11,737 bases of DNA from an uncultured Chloroflexota bacterium (GTDB lineage: Bacteria; Chloroflexota; Dehalococcoidia; UBA3495), in assembly GCA_913020235.1 (NCBI GenBank), contig CAJWBT010000037.1, positions 1-11,737 on the forward strand. The letters run 5' to 3'. This document shows positions 6,121 to 11,737 of this stretch, piece by piece. Below the pieces are notes generated by a model. The model saw only the letters and a list, made by a program, of their open reading frames with translations, did no database searches and had not been told where the DNA came from. The first letter of the stretch is position 1, and the number at the start of each line of letters is the position of its first letter. Made by a program: the position numbers and the translations under genes.

Positions 6121-7342
6121 CGGGGGCCGCGCCCGAAGGAGCCACCAGCGGGATGCCGTCGGGAGAGGTGGAGGCCCACCCCAACAACGCCCCATCGAAA
6201 TCGAAGCACAGGGTATCGACGATCAGCGCGCCGGAGTCGGCGCCCAGGAGCTTCCGGCTTTCCTGGCAGACCAGCCGGCACATGAGGGGGAACACTGCCA
6301 GCAGGTTGTGGGCCTGGGCGATTTCCTGGAAGTGGCGGGCGCTGGCGGCCTGGCGCATCTCCTCCTGGACTTGAGGGGGAGCGCCGCACTCCGCGGCCAG
6401 GGAGGCCAGGAAGGTGCAATCTACTTTGTTGCCGGCGACGTGAGTGACGAAGTAACCCATGGCCATTTTCGAAAGCTTTCCCACCATGCCCGCGTGGGTG
6501 GCCCGCACAACCTTCCGCGTGACACAGCGCTTCAGCGCGGGGCCGCTGAAAATGCCGGCTTCGATGTAGGCCATGTCGGGCAAGTCCAGGCACTCTCTGG
6601 CAAAGGCCTCGCTCTGGGTGCCGGTGGACAGCACCAGGTGGGGCAAACCGTTGGCCGACGCCACGTCGATGGCCAGATGGACGCTGGCGCGCCACGCCGC
6701 CGTCGAGTAGGGCTGGACCACGCCGGTGCTGCCCAGGATGGATATTCCCCCCATTATCCCCAGGCGGGCGTTGGTCGTTTTCTTGGCGATCTCCTCCCCG
6801 CTGGGGACGGAAATCAGCACGGTGAAACCGGCCTCAGCTCCCAGGCCCTGGCTGCCGGCGGCCTCCCGCACCGACTCAACGATCATCCGCCGGGGGACCC
6901 GGGTGACCGCGGGTTCGCCAACATCGATGCCGGTGCCGGGGCGGGTCACAGTTCCCACGCCGGGGCCTCCCACGATTCGGACGGTCCCGTTTGATCCGGC
7001 CTCCCCGTTTGATCCGGAATCAAGGGACACGGTGGCGCAAATCTCCGCGCCGTGGGTCGCGTCGGGGTCGTCGCCACCGTCCTTAATGGTCGAGCACAGG
7101 ACTTCCCGGCCGTCACCGGCCCATTCGCACCGGTGCACGCGCAGAGTGGCGTCGCGGCCGATGGGCAGATGAATCAAGACCTCGCCGACCGGCTTGCCGG
7201 TGAGCAACGCCAGGGTGGCCGCCTTGGCCGCCGCGGCGGCGCAGGCGCCGGTGGTGTAGCCGGTGCGAAGCCCGCGTCCCCTGACCGTCGGGAGGCTGTA
7301 TTCGCTCTCTTGCCTTCCGTTGGCGGCCTGGCCATCATTCAT
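6113..7342 (-). CDS. cbiD: Cobalt-precorrin-5B C1-methyltransferase
   Basis: SAM-dependent methylation at C1, unique to the anaerobic route. 409 residues, a little longer than usual. Diagnostic stretches: LRTGYTTGACAAAAAKAA (residues 25-42), KDGGDDPDATHGAEI, GGPGVGTVTRPGTGIDVGEPAV, AKKTTNARLGIMGGISILG and GVVQPYSTAAW, plus KLSKMAMGYFVTHVAGNKVD. A loop around residues 109-119 is enlarged by a short duplication (see the repeat entry). ATG 7342 is 29 bp after the cbiX stop; GAGGA lies upstream but about 12 bases away. Confidence 0.96.
   Translation of the reverse strand: MNDGQAANGRQESEYSLPTVRGRGLRTGYTTGACAAAAAKAATLALLTGKPVGEVLIHLPIGRDATLRVHRCEWAGDGREVLCSTIKDGGDDPDATHGAEICATVSLDSGSNGEAGSNGTVRIVGGPGVGTVTRPGTGIDVGEPAVTRVPRRMIVESVREAAGSQGLGAEAGFTVLISVPSGEEIAKKTTNARLGIMGGISILGSTGVVQPYSTAAWRASVHLAIDVASANGLPHLVLSTGTQSEAFARECLDLPDMAYIEAGIFSGPALKRCVTRKVVRATHAGMVGKLSKMAMGYFVTHVAGNKVDCTFLASLAAECGAPPQVQEEMRQAASARHFQEIAQAHNLLAVFPLMCRLVCQESRKLLGADSGALIVDTLCFDFDGALLGWASTSPDGIPLVAPSGAAPDG
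6986..7017. repeat. 14-bp direct repeat with 18-bp period inside cbiD
   Basis: CCCGTTTGATCCGG occurs twice (6986-6999 and 7004-7017), separated by four bases. The 18-bp period preserves frame and gives GSNGEA followed by GSNG in a surface-type loop of CbiD. It looks like a slippage duplication. Confidence 0.85.
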
Positions 7343-7371
7343 CAGCGTGTTGCATCCTCTGGCCGCACGTC

Positions 7372-8292
7372 TCAGGGCCTGTCGGTCTCCGCCCGCTCCC
7401 AGAGTTTCCGGACTCGTGCCGCGGCCACGGCCACCACCCTATCGTCCACGCCCAGCGGAGGCGCTACCGCCATGGGCACATCCGGGTACTCTCGGCGCAG
7501 CCGGTCCATACCGCCCAACACGTTCCGCTTCAGGATCAGACCCGGGAAGAAGAGGTAGGGGACACACAGGACCGCGGAGGCTTGGCGCTCTTCGACCAGG
7601 TATCGGGTGGCCGAATCCATGGTTGGGTCGCCATAGTGGGACTGGGCCGCCGCCACCGCGTAGCCGGGCCCCAGCCGCTTCTCGACCAGTTGGCCCAGCT
7701 CCTCCAGCCATTGGCAATCATCGTATTGGGTCTGGGTGCCGGCCTTTACGAGAAGCACCCCGGTGGTATGGCCTCCGCCGTTGGGAGACGGTAGCAGACC
7801 CCTCATCCCAAGCACTCGCTGCACCACCAGGTCGGCCAGGTGGGGGTCCGCGCCCAGGCCTTCGGCCAGGTAGATTTGCATCTGCGGGGACTGGGTTCGA
7901 AGCTCAGCCAGCATCTCGTCCAGCTCCAAGGTCGCATGCTTGCCTTGCCCCAACAGAAAGGGCATCACCGCCACCCGGCTGAACCCCCGCTCCTTCAGAA
8001 GACGGACGGCCTGGTCCGGAAAAGGCTGAATGAACTCGAGACACGACAGCACGACCTGGCTGCTTTGGAGCCCCAGAAGGGCCTGGAGCCGGTCCGCGGC
8101 CTCATCGAGTCCCTGGGGGGTACTGGGGCAGCGCCGGCACCAATCGGGTATTTCCGAGTGCTTCCAGGAGCAGGAGCACTCACTCCGGTTGGTGCCGCGC
8201 TGACTGCCGTGGGCCAGCAGCACCACGCCCCAGGTGGAAGCCCCGGAGCCGGGGCCGGCAGGTCCCATGGCTCGCCTAACCTCGCTGGTCAC
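7372..8292 (-). CDS. cbiX: Sirohydrochlorin cobaltochelatase, long (two-domain) CbiX with a Cys-rich insert
   Basis: Inserts Co2+ into sirohydrochlorin, the early step of the anaerobic pathway. About 306 residues in two related domains. Domain 1 has the first active-site His in LLAHGSQRG (His28), a conserved CLEFIQP and the second His in LLGQGKHAT (His119). Domain 2 (GVLLVKAG..., SHYGDP, CVPYLFFPG) has lost the His of the LxxHGS motif, as expected for a structural half. Between His28 and the rest of domain 1 is an insert with Cys39, Cys41, Cys52 and Cys55 (CSC...CRRC). GTG 8292 overlaps the cbiC TGA stop by four bases and has AAGGAGG about 10 bases upstream; ATG 8268 is less likely, and the frame runs on to 8427. 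Confidence 0.92.
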   Translation of the reverse strand: MTSEVRRAMGPAGPGSGASTWGVVLLAHGSQRGTNRSECSCSWKHSEIPDWCRRCPSTPQGLDEAADRLQALLGLQSSQVVLSCLEFIQPFPDQAVRLLKERGFSRVAVMPFLLGQGKHATLELDEMLAELRTQSPQMQIYLAEGLGADPHLADLVVQRVLGMRGLLPSPNGGGHTTGVLLVKAGTQTQYDDCQWLEELGQLVEKRLGPGYAVAAAQSHYGDPTMDSATRYLVEERQASAVLCVPYLFFPGLILKRNVLGGMDRLRREYPDVPMAVAPPLGVDDRVVAVAAARVRKLWERAETDRP

Positions 8293-8954
8293 GGCGCATC
8301 TCCCTCCTTCGCCAGGGACAGAAGGGTGTTCACCGTGGCCGCGGCCGCCGAGCTGCCGCCACGGTACTCCCTGATGCAGATGTGGGGAACGGAGCTGCCG
8401 AGCAGCTCTTCCTTGGATTCGGCACACGCCACGAAGCCCACAGGCATGCCGATGACCAGCGCGGGCGCAGCCCGTCCCTCGTTGACCAGGTCCACCACGG
8501 CCAATAGGGCGGTGGGCGCGTTGCCCACCACCACGACCGCGCCATCCATATACGGGGCAAGCTCACGCATGGCGGCTACCGACCGGGTGGTCTTTTCCTT
8601 CCGGGCCCTGGCTGCCACCTCAGGGGTATCTATAGCGCATCGGGTGGACACTTGCCGGCTGGAAAGCAACACTTTGGAAATCCCTACTTCCACCATCCGG
8701 ACATCGGTGATGATCTGGGCTCCCGGCCGGAGGGCGGCCACCCCCCGTTCTACGGCCTCCGGGCTGAACCGGACCGCCCGAGCTATTTCCGGGTCCCCTT
8801 CGGCCCGCACGATGCGGCACACCACGTACCGTTCATCGGGGGACAAGGACAGAGAGTTGGGCAGGCTGGCCTGGACTCTCCTGAGGCTCTCCCGGTCGAT
8901 CTCTTCGGGCAGTAGCGCGTATTTTTCTACTAAGGACATATCTCCCACGGGCAT
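8289..8954 (-). CDS. cbiC/cobH: Precorrin-8X / cobalt-precorrin-8 methylmutase, catalytic His replaced
   Basis: Moves a methyl group from C11 to C12 to give (cobalt-)hydrogenobyrinate. 221 residues from ATG 8954, or 216 from ATG 8939, which starts MSLVEKYALLPEEI as family members do; neither has ideal ribosome-binding-site spacing (GGGAG lies too close to the second). Conserved parts: FSPEAVERGVAAL, GAQIITDVRMVEVGI, VVVGNAPTALLAV, GMPVGFVACAESKEELL and REYRGGSSAAAATVNTL. The family motif around the catalytic His (His43 of CobH, context RMVHACG) reads CRIVRAEGD here, with Arg50. Everything else is well conserved, so the family call is firm, but activity is uncertain. Sits 25 bp after hemA and overlaps cbiX by four bases. 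Confidence 0.93.
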   Translation of the reverse strand: MPVGDMSLVEKYALLPEEIDRESLRRVQASLPNSLSLSPDERYVVCRIVRAEGDPEIARAVRFSPEAVERGVAALRPGAQIITDVRMVEVGISKVLLSSRQVSTRCAIDTPEVAARARKEKTTRSVAAMRELAPYMDGAVVVVGNAPTALLAVVDLVNEGRAAPALVIGMPVGFVACAESKEELLGSSVPHICIREYRGGSSAAAATVNTLLSLAKEGDAP

Positions 8955-8979
8955 TCAGCTAACGGACTTCGGAGGCTCC

Positions 8980-10287
8980 CTACAGGTCTTCCTCGGCCAG
9001 CCGGAATATCTCCTTGGCCACCCGGAGGTCGGCCGGCGCACGCCGGCCTTTCAGGTAGACCGTTGGGCCATGGAGAAGCTTGTTCACGATGGCGTGAGTC
9101 ATGGCCTCCACGGAGGCTAGTTGTTCGGGTGTCAGGTTGCCGTCCAGCTTCTTCAGGGTCTTTTCGAGTTCCTCTTCCCGTATCTCCTCCGCCCGGCCGC
9201 GCAGCGCGAGCATCGTGGGCAGCACTGCCAGGGTGCGCCACCACTCCTGAAAGTGCGATGTCTCTTCGCCGACTAATTCTTCGGCGTGCCGGGCTTCCCG
9301 GTCCTTCTCCTGCCGGTTGGCTTCGGAAACCGTCTCCAGGTCATCCACGTCGTGGAGGTGAACATTGTCGATCCGGCTCACCGCGGGGTCAATATCCCGG
9401 GGGACGGCGATGTCCAGGAGGAACAGGGGCCGCTCCGGGCGTAGTGCCATGGCTTCGCGTACCATCTTGGCTTCCAGGACGTACCCCGGAGAGCCGGTAC
9501 AGCATATGACGATGTCCGTGCGAGAGAGGGCTCCTGCCAGGTCTTGGAAAGGTAGGGCCCGGCCCGACAGTTGGCGGGCCAGCTCCTCGGCCCGTTCGTA
9601 GGTGCGGTTGATTACGGTGATCTCTCGCAACCCGGACCGGCACAGCGCGAAGGCGGCCAGTTTTCCCGCGTCCCCGGCGCCCACGACCATTACCCCCAGG
9701 TTGTTGAGGTCCCCCACGGCACGTTTAGCCAGCTCCACGCAGGCCCGGCTGACCGACGAGGCGTTGCGGCCGATCTCGGTCTCGCGGCGCACCTTGCGCC
9801 CCACGCCCAGCGCCCGCTGGAAAAAGTGCGATAGGGGGCCGGGGACGGTGTCCAACTGGCTGGCGGTTTCCAGGGCGGCCCGGACCTGGCCGATGATCTG
9901 CTCTTCGCCCAGGATCATCGAATCCAGGCTGGAGGTCACCCGAAAGAGGTGGTGGATACACTCCTGGCTCCGGCAGACGTAGAGGTACCGCTCAATATCC
10001 ACCAGGGAGATGTCGAACCGGTCCGCCAGAAACTGCTTGATTCGCTCCTCTCCTCCCCCCAAATGTTGGTGTGAGTTCGAAGCGCCGGGCGGCTCCATAG
10101 CGTAGAACTCAGATCGGTTGCAGGTGCAGAGGATCACTCCCGGCACCCCGTAGCGCTTCATGACCTTCAACGCTCCGGGCAGCTGGGCTTTGGTCAGCGA
10201 CAGTTTCTCCCGGACTTCCAGGGGAGCGGTGCGATGGTTCAGCCCTACGACCAGGAACTCCGACGGCGATACCTCGTTGGAACTCAT
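8980..10287 (-). CDS. hemA: Glutamyl-tRNA reductase
   Basis: Reduces glutamyl-tRNA to glutamate-1-semialdehyde, the entry step of C5 tetrapyrrole synthesis. About 435 residues from ATG 10287, the normal length. Domains in order: catalytic domain with VVGLNHRTAPLEVREKLSL (from residue 13) and LCTCNRSEFYA (nucleophile Cys56), then HHLFRVTSSLDSMILGEEQIIGQV, the NADPH-binding fold VMVVGAGDAGKLAA with VINRTYERAEELA, and the helical dimerisation domain ending MTHAIVNKLLHGPTVYLK. The frame extends to GTG 10371, but the 28 extra residues are not HemA-like; GAGGAA lies 12 bases before ATG 10287. First gene of the operon, so ALA supply is tied to corrin synthesis. hemL, hemB, hemC and hemD are not in the window. 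Confidence 0.96.
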   Translation of the reverse strand: MSSNEVSPSEFLVVGLNHRTAPLEVREKLSLTKAQLPGALKVMKRYGVPGVILCTCNRSEFYAMEPPGASNSHQHLGGGEERIKQFLADRFDISLVDIERYLYVCRSQECIHHLFRVTSSLDSMILGEEQIIGQVRAALETASQLDTVPGPLSHFFQRALGVGRKVRRETEIGRNASSVSRACVELAKRAVGDLNNLGVMVVGAGDAGKLAAFALCRSGLREITVINRTYERAEELARQLSGRALPFQDLAGALSRTDIVICCTGSPGYVLEAKMVREAMALRPERPLFLLDIAVPRDIDPAVSRIDNVHLHDVDDLETVSEANRQEKDREARHAEELVGEETSHFQEWWRTLAVLPTMLALRGRAEEIREEELEKTLKKLDGNLTPEQLASVEAMTHAIVNKLLHGPTVYLKGRRAPADLRVAKEIFRLAEEDL

Positions 10288-10430
10288 TTCGTCCAGCGAT
10301 TCCTCGGCGCCGGCAGACCCTCCAATCGTGATGGAGCAGATCGCCCGGACCAAACGCCAGTCTTTGGGCACCCTATCAGCGCATCCATGATATTACCGGC
10401 ATAACGGCGCAGCGTCTTTGACGGCTGGAA

Positions 10431-10457
10431 GGCTCTTCCGAGCCATGGTGCGACACC
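10431..10457 (-). promoter_or_regulatory. Two adjacent small hairpins in the hemA leader
   Basis: On the minus strand GGTG-TCG-CACC (10447-10457) is followed after two bases by GGCTC-GGAA-GAGCC (10431-10444), a 5-bp stem closed by a GNRA-type tetraloop. No T-run follows, so these are not a simple terminator. They lie about 40 bases after the predicted transcript start. Confidence 0.45.
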
Positions 10458-10500
10458 GTACGAGTTCATTTTGACTTAGGAGCCACCTTGAACAGATGCG

Positions 10501-10529
10501 AGTGTAATCGGGACTCCCATCACTGTCAA
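10501..10529 (-). promoter_or_regulatory. Sigma70-type promoter for the hemA-cbi operon
   Basis: On the minus strand TTGACA (10524-10529), 17-bp spacer, TACACT (10501-10506). The -35 is perfect and the -10 has 4 of 6 consensus bases at the important positions. Transcription would start near 10494, about 207 bases before the hemA ATG. No other candidate this good lies upstream of hemA. Confidence 0.65.
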
Positions 10530-10554
10530 CGTCGAACCTGGGACCGAGATCAAG

Positions 10555-10760
10555 TTGGGTTTATGCGGGGTGGCATTCGTCCGGCATGAAGGCCTGCCAG
10601 CGCGTGGTGAGGGAAGGGGATGGAAAACAGGTGAACTCCCGGCCCGAGCAGCACCGCTGCGGCCGCGAGTACGGCGGTTTGAAGGCATTCCCGATGGCGG
10701 CGCTGAACCGGAGCCCGGAACGCGTGATAGCCAGGCACTCAGTCCTGCCTCCGTCTGGAG
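10555..10760 (+). other. Unassigned structured segment, riboswitch-like or group II intron-like
   Basis: Read on the plus strand it contains, in order, GGTGAGGGAA (10606-10615), GGAAAACAGGTGAACTCC (10622-10639), GCAGCACCGCTGC, a CGGTT/AACCG pairing and AGCCAGG...CCTGCC (10729-10748). These pieces resemble parts of a cobalamin riboswitch core, but the last box carries about five extra bases and the order of the first is off. The general look also resembles domain I of a group II intron. On the minus strand one frame reads coding-like residues up to a stop at 10565. No gene on the plus strand follows it. I cannot decide between a degraded intron, a relic riboswitch and a pseudogene. Confidence 0.3.
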
Positions 10761-10774
10761 TCGCCCGGTCTAGG

Positions 10775-11029
10775 CTAGAGAGCCTCGGCGGCGTGAGGTT
10801 CTCGGGCGAGCATGTCCTCTAGGATTCGCTGGAGGGCCATCGTGTGGCTGCAAACCCCCCTTGTGGTGAAGAAGTGACAGCCGCACTGCCAGTTGCCGGA
10901 GTCAAAGTCGACATCGTATGTGTTGTGATTGCCCTGGAACGTGGCTTTGAAACTGGAGATCGTCACCCGTTCCTTCTCTTCTGCGTATCTCCTGGCCTTT
11001 TCGATCTTCCCGATAATGCCGGAGTCCAT
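10775..11029 (-). CDS. Small SWIM zinc-finger protein
   Basis: An 84-residue protein. The SWIM signature CxCx8CxH is complete: Cys49, Cys51, Cys60 and His62 in WQCGCHFFTTRGVCSH, predicted to bind one zinc ion and to contact DNA or protein. The N-terminus is a charged amphipathic helix (GIIGKIEKARRYAEEKERV), followed by beta strands typical of the region before a SWIM finger (FKATFQGNHNTYDVDF). There is no helicase, transposase or other attached domain; it is a stand-alone finger. ATG 11029 has a perfect GGGAGG five to six bases upstream and a strong promoter behind that; the frame runs on to 11092 without support. Same strand as hemA but 490 bp before it. Its role is unknown. Confidence 0.85.
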   Translation of the reverse strand: MDSGIIGKIEKARRYAEEKERVTISSFKATFQGNHNTYDVDFDSGNWQCGCHFFTTRGVCSHTMALQRILEDMLAREPHAAEAL

Positions 11030-11257
11030 CAGCACCTCCCAAGAATACAACCCTGTCAGCATGATTGTACGAGGGGAGCCGGTAAGGGTCAAGGCAGTAG
11101 GCTGGGAAGAAGAGAAAATTGGGGGGGGTTGCCTGGGGAAGGTCAGGGCTCGTCGCTACCCGTCGCCGCCCGCGATGATCAAGGCCGCTCTGGGGAACTC
11201 CAAAGACAGCTCAGGGTCGGGCAAGAATCAGAGACTTCTCAGACCGTCACCCTGCGC
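11030..11257. other. Gap between the small membrane-protein gene and the SWIM gene
   Basis: Contains the SWIM promoter and, at 11121-11128, a run of eight G. On the minus strand a short frame reads ELSLEFPRAALIIAGGDG and then stops, which looks coding-like but is too short to name. No terminator seen. Confidence 0.4.
11064..11092 (-). promoter_or_regulatory. Sigma70-type promoter for the SWIM gene
   Basis: On the minus strand TTGACC (11087-11092), 17-bp spacer, TACAAT (11064-11069): five of six consensus bases in each box. Predicted transcript start near 11057, giving a leader of about 28 bases with the GGGAGG ribosome binding site. Confidence 0.75.
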
Positions 11258-11494
11258 TCAGCTGATACGATGGGTTAGACGGCCACGTGAATCAAGCAGA
11301 CGGCGAACTCCATGTGCGCCTCGTTCCAGGCCCCGAAAAGCCGGGGTGAGCGCCAACAAGGCGTAGCCGATGATCAGGGCGGATACGGTCCAAACAACCA
11401 GAAAGGCGGATATCGCCACCACCGAAGAGACTCGGGCCAACGAAGATACGTTTCGGTCAAAAAGCGGTGTCACAGCTTCATTCCGAGTACTCAC
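11258..11494 (-). CDS. Small single-pass membrane protein of unknown function
   Basis: 78 residues. The start is GTG 11494, set by a perfect AAGGAGG six bases upstream. A short polar N-terminus (1-20) is followed by one long hydrophobic segment, about residues 23-50 (SSVVAISAFLVVWTVSALIIGYALLALT), and an Arg-rich C-terminal tail (FRGLERGAHGVRRLLDSRGRL). By the positive-inside rule the tail should be cytoplasmic and the N-terminus outside. No lipobox, no cysteine and no known family recognised. A TTGACA on the minus strand at 11560-11565 could be its -35, but no good -10 follows at 16-18 bp. It is the first gene of the minus-strand series in this window. Confidence 0.65.
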   Translation of the reverse strand: MSTRNEAVTPLFDRNVSSLARVSSVVAISAFLVVWTVSALIIGYALLALTPAFRGLERGAHGVRRLLDSRGRLTHRIS

Positions 11495-11600
11495 AGCGAA
11501 CCTCCTTTTCGAATTGGGTGTAGCCCTGTATGTATCTCTGGCTAATCTCTCGTGGGTTTTGTCAAGCGTCTAGGGTTAATCATAAAAGATGATTGGCGGA

Positions 11601-11629
11601 CCCGAATCACTCCGGTGAGTGATTTCGGG
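11601..11629. repeat. Strong hairpin upstream of the membrane-protein gene
   Basis: CCCGA (11601-11605) plus ATCACTC (11606-11612) pair with GAGTGAT (11617-11623) plus TCGGG (11625-11629), with a CGGT loop and one bulged T: twelve pairs. No T-run follows on either strand, so it is not a classic terminator. It could be an operator or the end of an element. Confidence 0.6.
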
Positions 11630-11648
11630 GGTGAAAAGGGGGTGAAAA
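11627..11648. repeat. Two tandem copies of GGGGGTGAAAA
   Basis: Perfect 11-bp unit repeated head to tail, one helical turn apart, starting in the right arm of the hairpin at 11601-11629. Confidence 0.8.
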
Positions 11649-11737
11649 AAGGAGTAATCATTTCGGGCTAGCCCTTCAGGGGGGTAGAGTCCCAAGGAGT
11701 GTGTAAAAGGGAGTCCTTGACGAAGCCGGCCACCGTG

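Larger units (their letters stand above)
10288..10774. other. 487-bp non-coding region between the SWIM gene and hemA
   Basis: Holds, in minus-strand order: the 3' flank of the SWIM gene with no T-rich terminator, a structured segment (10555-10760), the hemA promoter (10501-10529), two leader hairpins (10431-10457) and an untranslated leader of about 200 bases. Several frames stay open here by GC bias, but none has a start with a ribosome binding site and recognisable protein features. No cobalamin riboswitch signature is visible in the leader on the minus strand. Confidence 0.7.
11495..11737. other. Non-coding region at the right edge
   Basis: Upstream region of the small membrane-protein gene. 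Holds the ribosome binding site, a lone TTGACA-like box, a weak AATCAT/ATGATT palindrome near 11579-11595, the strong hairpin and the tandem repeats. No credible gene reaches the window end. Confidence 0.5.

Noticed and set aside
5792..6994. 400-residue plus-strand frame across cbiT and cbiD
   Set aside because: Shadow of two clearly identified minus-strand genes, produced by GC bias; rich in Gly, Ala and Arg with no motif.
7840..9120. 426-residue plus-strand frame across cbiX, cbiC and hemA
   Set aside because: Shadow frame opposite three conserved enzymes.
10520..10560. Possible tRNA T-arm (GGTTCGA on the minus strand)
   Set aside because: The flanking bases do not form a T-stem and no anticodon or acceptor stem can be built.
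10929..11366. Plus-strand frame opposite the SWIM and membrane-protein genes
   Set aside because: No ribosome binding site, low-complexity basic residues; the minus-strand genes have strong Shine-Dalgarno sequences and, for SWIM, a promoter and complete zinc motif.
11560..11565. TTGACA box as a promoter for the small membrane-protein gene
   Set aside because: No acceptable -10 at 16-18 bp (bases there read TAGCCA or GCCAGA), so I did not list it as a promoter.
1..11737. CRISPR array, phage genes, toxin-antitoxin pair or defence island
   Set aside because: No regularly spaced repeats of CRISPR type, no phage structural genes and no paired small genes are present; the window is mainly biosynthetic.

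Overview
This GC-rich window carries most of an anaerobic (early cobalt insertion) corrin-ring operon on the minus strand. Upstream of it are a small SWIM zinc-finger gene and a tiny membrane-protein gene, and downstream a winged-helix regulator gene. A lipA gene, cut off at its 5' end by the window edge, converges on the cluster from the plus strand. The phylum cannot be proven from here. GC-rich codons, an archaeal-type winged helix (HTH_45-like) in a bacterial setting, and a hemA-cbi gene order suggest an uncultured Chloroflexota/Dehalococcoidia-like bacterium (inference, moderate to low confidence).

Layout, left to right. 1-732 (+): C-terminal part of lipA. 867-1172 (-): winged-helix DNA-binding protein, with three short palindromes about 50 bp apart upstream. 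1419-2195 (-): cobJ/cbiH. 2211-2637: a small IR-bounded cassette with a GxxExxY (PD-(D/E)XK-like) gene, sitting exactly between cbiG and cobJ. 2637-3875 (-): cbiG with an in-frame palindromic repeat inserted near its C-terminus. 3886-4734 (-): cbiF/cobM. 4740-5477 (-): cobI/cbiL. 5470-6120 (-): cbiT. 6113-7342 (-): cbiD. 7372-8292 (-): long CbiX. 8289-8954 (-): cbiC/cobH. 8980-10287 (-): hemA. 10288-10774: promoter, leader and an unexplained structured segment. 10775-11029 (-): SWIM-domain protein with its own promoter. 11258-11494 (-): small one-helix membrane protein. 11495-11737: strong hairpin and 11-bp tandem repeats.

How it works together. HemA supplies glutamate-1-semialdehyde for tetrapyrroles. 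CbiX inserts cobalt into sirohydrochlorin. CbiL, CbiH, CbiF, CbiG, CbiD and CbiT then methylate, contract and decarboxylate the ring, and CbiC moves a methyl group to give cobyrinate. Genes overlap or lie within 5-45 bp of each other, so one transcript is likely, starting at a clear sigma70-type promoter (10501-10529). CbiE (C5 methylation), the C18-C19 reductase CbiJ, and the amidation and nucleotide-loop genes are not in the window. I see no canonical cobalamin riboswitch in the hemA leader.

Most worth a second look: CbiC has Arg where the family has its catalytic His; CbiX has a four-cysteine insert next to its first active-site His; repetitive elements have invaded cbiG and the cbiG-cobJ junction without obviously breaking the pathway; and a 200-bp RNA-like segment lies upstream of the operon promoter.
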